A stretch of DNA of 64,000 nt, taken from the NCBI GenBank assembly GCA_030704615.1, contig CM060732.1, positions 4,030,001-4,094,000 of the forward strand, read 5' to 3'. This stretch comes from Takakia lepidozioides. Lineage: Eukaryota; Streptophyta; Takakiopsida; Takakiales; Takakiaceae. Of this stretch, positions 36,051 to 45,800 are shown one piece after another (positions within the stretch are counted from its first letter, which is position 1; each line of letters opens with the position of its first letter). The position numbers were made by a program, and so were the translations under genes. The notes under the pieces are model-generated. The model saw nothing but the letters and a program-made list of their open reading frames with translations. It was not told where the DNA came from and searched no databases.

Positions 36051-36940
36051 CTACGTATTGCTCCACGCCCTAGTGACAACTAGGGCTTCGCGTTGCTCCG
36101 CACTACTAGCGACGAATTCTGAGAACAAAGATTCTTTTGATTGAATATATATACTATGCGAGAAACATTAGGAACAATGCAAAAGTATAACATAGGCATA
36201 TGATCTTATGGTACTTTGTCCAGATTTAGGCGATCTCTTGTCCTTGATCCATTGTTCATTTTGGACCTCTTCACCTTCTCTATGTAAAGTTTTATGGGCT
36301 TCTTTAAAAACAAATTAAAATACAATGGCTGCCACCATCTGCCTGTAACCTTGCCTTCTCAGTCTTTATGTAGGGGAAATGGTACTAGCTGATTATGAAA
36401 TGCTAAATGTGAATTAATAGTCATCCATTTTGGTAGAAGCTATCTAGGCTTCACTCTCACCTCCATGTAAGCTATGTGCAAGTTTCCAAGTCTGAAATTT
36501 AACATGCCCATGTTTTCTAGTACTTAGGGTGTGGTGAAATCCTTCATCGCTTTGCAATTCATCCAGGACGCAGGGCTTGGCAAAGATGATTTTTTCTCAA
36601 GCTAACTAAGTTTGGTGGTTTATAGCATCATTTAATTCGAGCTGATATGTCCCAATTATCTTTGAATTGTGGCTATTAGTTCTCGCTAAATAAGTGACAT
36701 AATAACATTGTTCAGACGCCCGATGAGAGGAAATCCAGCTAGGACTGGTCAAACATGCTTCCAGTAGCCAATTTCTGACTAAATTATTATAGTGGCTGAT
36801 CCTAATTGTTTTAACTGTTCTGTAGTGTAGTGAGTAATTGGCAGTTTATGGAAGTTCAAAACTAATGGAAACTTGGTGGTGATCAATGCAAAAGAGCTAC
36901 CTTATGGATAATACCCTACCTTCATAGAGACGTATGCTGT
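36051..36940. other. AT-rich sequence without recognised genes
   Basis: No open frame of note and no clear repeat on either strand. It may be the decayed upstream part of the PPR gene or unrelated intergenic DNA. Confidence 0.4.
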
Positions 36941-36949
36941 CAGGGATCC

Positions 36950-37560
36950 TTGGTAAGATAATGTGTTAAGGGAAAGGTTGATACAAGTGCATTGCGGGAA
37001 CTTGGCTCTTCAAGTGCTGGCCCATGAAGTATGTTGATTGGCAGTAGCATTTAACATACCCAAAAGTGCCCATCAAATGCATTGTTACATAATGGCTCTG
37101 GCCTTCATGCATGGAGTACAATGATCGTGGGGTATGGTCACCAAGGGTGTGGCAGGGAGGCGCTCGAACTTTTTGAACAAATGAAACAGGAAGGCTTGAA
37201 GCCGGATGGTGTCACCTTGATGTGTGTCATCTCTGTATGTAGTCATATGGGCCTGGTGGATGAAGGCACTCACTACTTCGGTTCCATGAGTGGGAATCAT
37301 GGCGTCATTCCTACAGTGGAACATTTTGGATGCATGGTGGACCTTCTTGGACGTGCCGGACGATTGGATCAGGCAGAGGACTTAATTAACAAAATGCCAA
37401 TTGAACCAGATGTTGGGGTTTGGGGCGCAATTGCCTTTGTTCCTGCAGAACTCATGGTAACGTAGAGATAGCAGAACGCGCAGCATAATGCCTATTAAAG
37501 TCGGACATTGATCATGGCAGCCACCCAGTTCTTCCACTCTGTAGTAAAGATGAGAGGCCT
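36950..37560 (+). pseudogene. PPR (PLS-type) protein gene fragment
   Basis: An open block at 37082-37465 encodes about 1.5 typical plant PPR cycles: WSTMIVGYGHQG, REALELFEQMKQEGLKPDGVT, SVCSHMGLVDEGTHYF, HFGCMVDLLGRAGRLDQAED and MPIEPDVGVWGA. After a frame break the next bases still encode RTHGNVEIAERA (about 37451-37487), the usual continuation into the E region. PPR proteins bind organellar RNA; this piece is too short and broken to act. It is the only host-type gene seen and points to a land plant. Confidence 0.8.
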
Positions 37561-37779
37561 ACCCAATCAATGTAAATTGTTGTGTACAGTTTTACCAATC
37601 GACCTGATACCAATACTTATGGTGCTACCCAAATCTGAGATATTTTCAAGGCAGCCTAATCACTCTTGGAAGATATATTGTTGGGTGTATGGTCACACCT
37701 CATGTTTATCTGCCATCTGTGCAAAAACATCTGTGGGACGGGGAAACCGTACACTTACTACATATGAACGGTGAGCTGG

Positions 37780-38795
37780 TGTCGAGCGGCTTTTACTCAC
37801 CCATCCCTTCGCTATCCGAGGTGGGAACTCCAAGATAGAAGAGTTGGAAATCTCTAAGCACTCAACCCGCTCAGAACAATCAGTCATGACCTACAACTAG
37901 TGTATCAAGGGGGTGTTTTCTATTTGTACTCCTTCCCGCATTCATGTTAGCGAGTTACCTTACTATCTGCAATTAAGTATCAGTTTGCTTCAGAAATCTA
38001 TCAAGTTCCATCCATTCATTCCACAGCTTCACTTAGGTATCTCTACACAGTGTGAGTATGAAGTATGTATCAGATTAATATCTATCAAGTATCAGGCTGA
38101 AGTCATGGTGTCTCTCATCTACTCTACATTACAATTCTACAGCTTGCATTCATCAAGTAACAACAGATCGTCTCTTATTCTACTCCGTGCTCTCCCTCTT
38201 TCTACTCAGAGATGCGCTCTCCGCTTCATTTTCCCCCGTGATCCAGAAGTCCTCCCCCCAAGTAGTGATGTCTCGACGTCCCCGCTCTTCGCTTTTTCTA
38301 CCTACAAGCTGTTCTAACCGCTTTCCTAACTAACCGTCATCCCTGTAGTACACGTTCATTTTTCAGATGTCGTTCCCCCACCGTCGTTCCCTGCCAATGA
38401 TAACTGTTCCCCAGCTGTGCCGAGCTGTGACTGGCTGTGTCGGGCTGTGTAGGGCTGTGCGAAGCTGTGGCGGCTGTATCGAGTTGTGACTGGCTGTGTT
38501 GGGTTGTGTCGACTGTGCGAAGCTGTGACGGCTGTGTCGGCTGTGATGGACTGTGTTGGGTTGTGTATCTGTGCAAAGCAGTGACGGGCTGTGTTGGCTG
38601 TGACTGGCTATGTTGGACTGTGACGGGCTGTGACGGCTGTGTCGGGCTGTGATGGACTGTGTTGGGCTGTGTATCTCCCCCCCTAAAGCCTGTTGCTGTC
38701 ACCCCTAAGGCTCCTGTTGGTCTCAGTCTGTGTAAAAATTAAGGGTACCCCACAGATCCTGTAAAAGCGTCTAAGTCCCAAGCAGCCCTCTAACA
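37780..38795 (-). repeat. 3-prime LTR of the gypsy element
   Basis: 1016 bp from TG (37780) to CA (38795), bounded on the right by a polypurine tract. It matches the partial LTR at 63813-64000 nearly base for base over the overlap (for example CAACCCG/CAGCCCG and AAGGGGG/ATGGGGG differences). It contains a degenerate GGCTGTG-type repeat at 38405-38680. Confidence 0.9.
38405..38680. repeat. GCTGTGACGGCTGTGTCGG-type tandem repeat inside the LTR
   Basis: Units of about 9-10 bp built on GGCTGTGT, GAGCTGTGAC and GACTGTGTTGG. A similar but distinct block lies at 57720-57900 in the internal region. Confidence 0.8.
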
Positions 38796-38813
38796 TTTAC
38801 CCCTCCCCCTCTC
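38796..38813 (-). other. Polypurine tract
   Basis: The minus strand reads GAGAGGGGGAGGGGTAAA directly before the LTR start TGTTAGAGG. This is the standard plus-strand priming site and fixes the LTR border. Confidence 0.85.
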
Positions 38814-38829
38814 AAAAAGCCGTGTCCTC

Positions 38830-40248
38830 ACGGTTTACTGTTTAGGATTTGGAAACCTTTGTGAGCGAACACCCTTCTGACGGTTAGAGTCTCTTGAAGG
38901 ACTCCTTGTGCGAGCTCGAGTCCTTTCATTGGTTGACGGAGATGATTGAACACTACCTGGAAATGTCAGTCCCTCCTTTGGCTGATATCGAGGTAATCGC
39001 TCAGGCATAGGAGACCCCCGTTGCTTCTTCTCTGCCATCTGAATTGCATAGTCCTCTGCCATGTCAAAAGAGTCCGCTGAAGAAATAGTAGTATCAGAAT
39101 CCTCGTCCCCCCTGAGGTGTTTTAACGGTCGAACTCTAATTGGAATTCTCTGGGGCATACAATGTTGTCCCACCATGTCTGGAAGTTTAAACTACAAAAC
39201 TTGTTGTAAGCGCTGAATGGCAAAATTGGTGAAGACCCTGAACTCCTTGTCTGTAAAGGTGAGTGGTGTGCCAATGACTTGTGAATTGTGCAAGTATTTC
39301 CATGCCTCATGTCCTTTAAAGAAAATATTGTCAGGTCCGAATTTCTGTGTTGACAAATTGTTCTAGGCCGCATGAAACCATGAACGAAGTTGGGAATCCT
39401 TTTGCATCATCACCTTTGCATCATAGAGGTACATATGAGGTGGCACTAAAGGTAAGACCCAATGATCCCCACTGGAATAACTCAGAAATCGCGATTGCAC
39501 TTTCTGCTGCTCAATGTGATAACGTGCCAGAAAACAAGCAGCATAGTATAACCCGCAGCCCATGACAATACTTGCTACCTCCTTGGTCTTGATATAAATG
39601 AATCCATGTACAACTTGGAAGGCAATTAATTCCTTCAACATGGTACTTGCCTCATGCCAGTACCTCGCAAAGTGATGATCCTCAATGGGTCGATTGTTCG
39701 GAAGAACCTTAGTCCTAGTTGCCACTGGCAACCAAATGCGCATGATTTGGTAGTAATGTGCCAACGACTGCAGAGGACTAAATTCCTTCCAAGCCAAATC
39801 CAACACAATTGGAATTTGGTTGAAGGGCATTATCATAGCCCGACTGTACTCCCGTGCAGCAAGAGTTTTAGGTGGGTTGAAAGCAGCATCCCCCCATACC
39901 TCAGGTTGTGGCAGCTGTGGTGTGGCTGTAGTAACAATTGGGTCAGCTACTGGCATAGTCACTTGTTGTGGTCTTGGTAGCACTGGCTCTTGTACCACTA
40001 GCATCTCCTGCAACCCCTGCGAAGAACACTGAAAAGCCAAAGTTTTGGCTTGTAAATAAGAAGCCATCAGCTGCTCCTCAGGTACAAAGACTCTCTTGTC
40101 AATATTTGATGTCAGGTCCTCCACCTGAGTCTGCAGGTCGTCTACATCCTCTTGTAGCTCCACTATCCTACTATAGACATTGTCTATAGTAGTTGTGGCA
40201 ATGTTCTGCACTTGCAGTCTGAGCTCATTCATCTCGCTTTGGGTGAGC
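38830..40248 (-). pseudogene. Extra coding region downstream of integrase (gypsy), distal half
   Basis: A frame from 40248 down to 39363 encodes KLTQSEMNELRLQVQNIATT and a coiled-coil-like stretch (RIVELQEDVDDLQTQVEDL), then WKEFSPLQSLAHYYQIMRIW; a further piece is at 39176-38835. It is the continuation of the region 57040-54917; removing copy D and one TTTCGTGG joins them. Function unknown. Several plant gypsy lineages carry an additional ORF near pol. Confidence 0.6.
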
Positions 40249-40256
40249 TTTCGTGG
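40249..40256. repeat. 8-bp target-site duplication of copy D (left)
   Basis: TTTCGTGG, identical to 54909-54916. Confidence 0.9.
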
Positions 40257-40719
40257 GGGGGCTGCTATTTCATGAGCCATGAGCCATGAGCGGCATGAGC
40301 CATGAGCAGAGTCGTAAGTGTGGAAAAAAACATGAGCAGCACTATTTTCCGGAAATGAGTGTCCGCGGGAATAGGGTTTAGGGTGCCACGGTCATAGGGG
40401 GAGAAGGACCTCCCGATGAAGGAGGTTCGGCAATGTTATTTAGAATTATATATTGAAAGGCAATGTTTCGCGAATGGTAGGGTGGTACTGCTCTGTACAA
40501 TGGGGGCCCGTTTCAGCCTACCAGCCATTTGCAAAATTCACCCACACTCCCAATCCCAAACGAAATGAGCAATGACGCATTCTCGGAACAATGGACACAG
40601 AATAGAATAAAAAGAGGGCACAATGAGGTTTTTATTGATCCACATGAATTGCATTTGAAGCACGTCTACTGTGCTGATTGTGCCCTCAAATCTTGAGCCC
40701 TGTGCCTACTGAATACAAG

Positions 40720-41394
40720 TCACGTTGTCAATGGGACTTCGACTGCTCTCAGAACTAGCTCATGAGTCCTGGGGCTCCTCCATGTAAAGTCGATTGCAGC
40801 CGTTGTACCGCCCCTAGTGATGTTCACCACAATGTCCTGCCCTTCAATCATACCACCATCGAATATGGAAATCTTCACGTTTTCGTCGTCCACACCAATG
40901 CGAATGTCCCCATACAATGGAGAAGAGGAGCGCACTCCTCGAGGAGAATAGGTCTCTCCGATGGAGTCCACCCACGTCCAGTGGCAGCAGTTCCACCGCA
41001 ACAGCATAGCAGTGCGCCTTCTTCTGCATGGGTGACCGTCGTAGCTGGGAAAATCGGAATCGAGGATGCGCAGGAGCCACGGACTCCTCAAACCAAGATC
41101 GTCACCCCGCTCGAAGGCGTAGTGGCCTACGATATACTCAAAAGCCACCAATGTTTCCACAATCGAACCAGTATCTTCTGTGTAATCTGTGTACCAGATA
41201 ACAATGTCTCCCGATGTGGCCGAATACATTGCATAATCGATGCCTCCAAAGGGGCAGTCGTCCCGGTTCCGGAAGCACGGCATCCTTGCAAAGGAGGACC
41301 TGAGGACGACTTGGATGCCGATGACCTTGCGGACAGCTACGAAGCCCTTAGATTTTGGAAAAGATACGAAGCGGAAGAGCAGTCCGGCCTCCAA
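40720..41394 (-). CDS. Unknown small protein near the G-rich end (copy D)
   Basis: 224 codons of open frame, closely matching the A copy at 8089-8796: SSFARMPCFRNRDDCP, SGDIVIWYTDYTEDTGS, FERGDDLGLRSPWLLRILDSDF, SPLYGDIRIGVDDEN, SIFDGGMIEG. There is no ATG at the left edge; the first in-frame ATG is at 41283. The upstream conserved start region MRKMYGFIHRWRDEHV (about 41483) is in another frame. D reads CATTTTGGAGG where A reads CATTATTGGAG, so a one-base deletion near 41395 probably broke the N-terminus. Poly(A) signal AATAAA on the minus strand near 40640. Family not recognised. Confidence 0.55.
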   Translation of the reverse strand: MEAGLLFRFVSFPKSKGFVAVRKVIGIQVVLRSSFARMPCFRNRDDCPFGGIDYAMYSATSGDIVIWYTDYTEDTGSIVETLVAFEYIVGHYAFERGDDLGLRSPWLLRILDSDFPSYDGHPCRRRRTAMLLRWNCCHWTWVDSIGETYSPRGVRSSSPLYGDIRIGVDDENVKISIFDGGMIEGQDIVVNITRGGTTAAIDFTWRSPRTHELVLRAVEVPLTT

Positions 41395-41554
41395 AATGGA
41401 GCATCTGGGTCACACGTACCCACCGACGGAGGTGGAACGTGTTCATCACGCCAGCGGTGGATGAACCCATACATCTTTCTCATCAACAAGTTATAGTTTG
41501 AGATCTGCCACCGAAGTCCATCCCCCCGGATGGAAATTCGGCGCCGCATTTACA

Positions 41555-41745
41555 TCGAAGAGGGGATGGACTTCGTCGTGTCCAGTGGCTATCGGCCCAC
41601 CTGGCAGTGACTGTGCCCTGGAATGTACCTCACTTCTGTATGACTGTGTTTCATTGTGTTGAATAACTCTCGGATTTGGCCCACTGTTTACAATTTGATG
41701 TCTCATTTCTACAATTTGTCTGTCTGGTTGAATAAAGCAGAGTAA
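41555..41745 (+). pseudogene. Deleted remnant of the second small gene (copy D)
   Basis: The start-like MDFVVSSGYRPTWQ (about 41569) is followed directly by sequence equal to the 3-prime flank of the A paralogue (GTATGACTGTGTTTCATTGTG, TTTACAATTTGATGTCTCATTTCTACAAT). About 0.9 kb present in A (about 7000-7900) is missing. Confidence 0.6.
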
Positions 41746-41799
41746 CCGGTATGTGAGTCATGTGTCAAGAATATACCAGAGTAACGCCATGTCGGACAT

Positions 41800-42625
41800 T
41801 GAAATGCGGCACCGCATTTCCATGTCGGCATCGAAATGCGGCGCCGCATTTCCATGTCGGGATCGAAATGCGGTGCCGCATTTCCATGTCCGCATCGAAA
41901 TGCGGCACAGCATTTCCATGTCGGACATCGAAATGCGGCACCGCATTTCCATGTCGGACATCGAAATTCGGCACCGCATTTCCATGTGGGACAAGAAAAT
42001 GCGGTGCATCATTTCCGTCCAGGTACACGAAATACCAACACGGGTCTATAAATTGATCAGAAAACGAGGTTGGCATGGCAAATGTGGCGACGCATTTCCA
42101 GCTTGGCAATGGAAACTTCTTTTTGGACAAGGGAATGCGGTGCCGCATTTCCGTCCAACACTTCGAAAAGTGCACCTATTTCCGACTTGCGCGATGGAAT
42201 GCGTTACCGCATTTCCGAGAGAGGGTCTGCAAATTGACAAATTGCGATGTCCGTTCTGGAAATGCGGCGCCGCATTTCCATGTCCGTCATCGACTTTTTT
42301 TTTACAATGGAATGCGGTGCCAGTTTTTGCTGATGGGTCTGCAGTTCGAACAACCACCATCCCCAATATGGAAATGCGGCACCGCATTTCCAATCCCGCC
42401 ATGTCGGCCTCCTTGTTCGACCTCCTTGTTCGACCTCCTTGTTCGACCTCTGTAAGCGTGGTGGCATCCATGCAATGAGCGGGAGAGGCCAAAACTGGCG
42501 TGTGGACAAAGGAAATTTTGGAAATGCGGCACCGCATTCCCAATTAAGATTACTTTTTACTATGCCAACATTGAAATGGAAAAATTAGTCCCTCCCCTGT
42601 TTTGGAAATGCGGTGCCGCATTTCC
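41800..42625. repeat. Palindrome array of copy D (left array), 32-33 bp period
   Basis: ATGCGG-core palindromes starting at 41800, 41832, 41864, 41896, 41929, 41962 and 41994 are spaced 32-33 bp with spacer phrase ATGTCGGACATC. Further, less regular copies occur near 42086, 42133, 42202, 42258, 42370, 42518 and 42604. The array lies between the 3-prime end of the ParB-methyltransferase gene and the small gene. Confidence 0.9.
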
Positions 42626-42813
42626 AAAAGAGGTTCTTAGAGTTGCCAAAATTTTGGAAATGCCCTGACCCATTTCTGATTTTGGGAGCGTCCTGGTTTG
42701 GGCGATTGTGTGGCTGGAATGCACACTGGAGAGGGGTCACGAATGTCGGGCAGAATTTTCTTTATATACTCTGGAAGAGAATTTACATTTACAGAGACTT
42801 CATTAAAATTCTA

Positions 42814-45800
42814 TTAATCTTGAAAATCATCGGAATCCTCATCCTGTTCTAGACTGTCCTGCTCCTCCTCCACCCCCTCAGTGCCTCTCTCATCTCCAGC
42901 GGACTGCTCGTTGGCCAGGCTTTCGAAAATCCCATCTTCCCCTTGCGGAACTGTCCATCTCACCTCCGTTGGGTCGTCTTCCTCCCTGTCTGCGTCGCTC
43001 TCATCCGCTGAATCACATATGTACTTTCGTACCCGTCTACCTGTCTGAGCTGCTGCCAACTCTTTCCTTATCCTTCTGTCCTCCCTAGCCCTCTCCAAAA
43101 TCTGCTCTACTTTACTGGGATTCTCACTTCTTCTAATCGCTGTATTTGCGAGTTTAGCTGCATAACTAGGAAGGGAGTAGTCCCTCACCGGGCTCGTCAT
43201 GAAGTCGGCCCTCGCAAAGAACGGGACATTCTTCCTGGCAGGAAGTGTAGGCCCTACATGTTTCGACCCGGACCCTGCAATCCTGCACATGACAATCATC
43301 AACGAGACTAATGAGAACCACAGTCGTGAAATTCCTTTGACATAAATGACCCAGAAGGCTTTGCAAACTTACAATGTTTGCACTCACTCGTATTCCGGGT
43401 TCTCCTCTGCATCAATGTCCACTGTGTCTTCCTCGGACTCCGACGAATCCGAGGAGACTTCCGCTCTGTCGGGAGCCTTCACATTCCGTTGCAGCCCCTC
43501 CAGATGGGATCCCCACACGGATGAATCCTCCTCGTAGGCAAAGAGGTGCCGGTCGGAAAACCGCCCAGCCCACATTGAGGCACCTGTTACAATGCCATCC
43601 ACACATTACCACATGGCGCTTCAGATGTTGCGAACTACATCCTAACGAGAATTTGCAGAACAGCAGAGATCAAGATTCTGCATACCTGTCCCACAGATGA
43701 GGTCCAGCACTGTGCCCTCCACGTCTGTGCATGTCTCCATAATTGTCTGAATGAAGGCAGGGCTCCGAGTCCGTGAGTACCGCAGGGGTTCCGTTGAAGT
43801 GAGGCTATGAGGGAGAAGTTCCTTGGGAACGTTGTTGAACAGAACGTCGTAATCGAGTGGGTCGCAGTTCGGGTCAACCTTTCCTCCCTCCTTCCGGAAA
43901 GCAAAGGTGGAGTTTTCCTTCACAAAGCAGTATGCATCGAACTGCTTCGTCTGCATACACAGGGGGAAAACGATTAGAAACCGAATGCGGCACCGCATTT
44001 GAAAGCACCCAAGCAAATGAATGGACGAGTGCCAGTGTCGTAATCACCTTCTTCCCTTCCGACCGAAGGCCCAGTGTGTTGATGCACGTCCACTTCTTTT
44101 TCAGAATCGGGACGGCGCTCTTGCGGGTCCACTTCGCAATTCCTGTCTGAGTGTTTTTTCCTCTGCTCGCCAGGACAACCACACAGCCTCTGTCGTCCAA
44201 CACCATGCGGGCAAGCCCGAATCCTTTCTTCCAAAAGTCCTCCGAGTACCTGTTCCAAGATGGCAAAGCTTGCAGTCCTTCCACAGGCTCTCCGTCCGGA
44301 ATATCCAAGATGATCATATCGCAAGACCACTCGGTGGCATTTCCGCCCCTCCTACAATCCTTGTCTGCACACACCCTCTCAAAGAACGAGACCATATTCT
44401 GAAATCCTGGGGTGTCGGAAGGCTCTTCGGCAGTCGCCTTCTTCAGTGCTCTGCCCTTCAGACCCTCCATGGTCTTCATGTATGCCAACTTGGCTGCCCG
44501 TCCATCCAAAGCCGCCAAGAAACTCTCATTTACACACTGGACTACAGTTTCGGGAGCCACTTTCGGCCTCTTCATTTCCACCGGCTCGAAAGGGTGCCCC
44601 CCTGGGGGGTTGAAGAGTGCCTTCTTTGCCGAGCCAGTTCTCGTGCCTCTGGTGACAACGGTGGGCACAGGGGAGGCAGCCTGCGTTTGGGGGGGTGGGC
44701 TGGTTGCAAAGTCTCCATCGGAGTCCTCTTCCTCACCCTCTTCCTGAACAGGCTGTTTCTGCTTCTTCGTTTTGGCGGGTGTCACAACAGCTGCTCCTTG
44801 CTGGCGAGTCCTCTTCTTCGACCCCTTCTGTTGGGCCTGCACAGCTGCATCCACCGTCTTTTGTGCCATCTCAGCTGCCTTTCTGGATTCTTCCAGAGCA
44901 GCAGATTCCTTTGCCGACTTTGGCCCAGCAGGGACACGTCTTTCCTTTCTCTTCTCTTCTGCCAAGGCGTGCAGATCTTTCTCAGACTCGTCAACAATAC
45001 CGCCAGACATGTCCAGGTACCACGGGCATCCAACGAGATGCGCGGGATGCCATTGTTTCTGCATCTCGGGTGTGTAGACACAGCTTGGGCCCGCCACGGT
45101 CCAAGCCATGAAGAACGGGGGCTCTTGAGCCAGGGCCCCTGTCTGAAGGAGCACGTATTTCATATACCTGCAAGGCAGTCAGCATGCGTGAGCAAAACTT
45201 GAGACCAACCTACTGGCAGAGTGCCACCGAAAACATAAAATGCGAATGCGGTGCCGCATTTCCGAGACAAACCTCGTAACCAGGCTTCGCATACAAGGGC
45301 AGCTGTGCTTCACCTGTAAACAATTCGCATTGCAGCTTTCCCCGCTCCCTCCTGATGTGTAAACTCCACGCTCCTTCTTGCTGTCTGTAGCTCTCTGGCG
45401 AAAAGGTTGTCCTTGTACGCACATCTGAAACGTGTCACGTAGTCTTCCAATGTCTGTGTTCCATCCCATTTGACGTACAAGCCGAACGAATTTGTGTGCA
45501 TTACGACTTGCTCCTTTGCATTCGACATTACCTGCCATTCCCAAATGCATTGTCACGTAGCAGTTCAGGGAATTCATGTCAGAAAAGCAAATCTGGGGAA
45601 GTACCTTGAATTACCTGGAACCACCAAGTCATACGGTTGAGCCACACATCCACTGCAGGGTCGGAAACTTCCAGTGGAAAAGACCACATTGTCCTTATGC
45701 TCTCGGATGCATTCCAGATCGACAGCCACCGTGTCTGCCATTTCCGATCCAATGTCAGTGGCTGGAAGAGAGTGGCTATTGCTAGGAAGGAAATTCAGTG

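Noticed and set aside
41753-42543. Apparent proteins rich in MRHRISM, GNAAPHF or KCGTAFP on both strands
   Set aside because: These frames are produced by reading the palindromes in different phases; they appear in every array and on both strands and have no independent support.
44021-45202. Long plus-strand open frame opposite the ParB-methyltransferase exon 7
   Set aside because: It is the antisense shadow of exon 7; homology between copies and intron positions support the minus strand.
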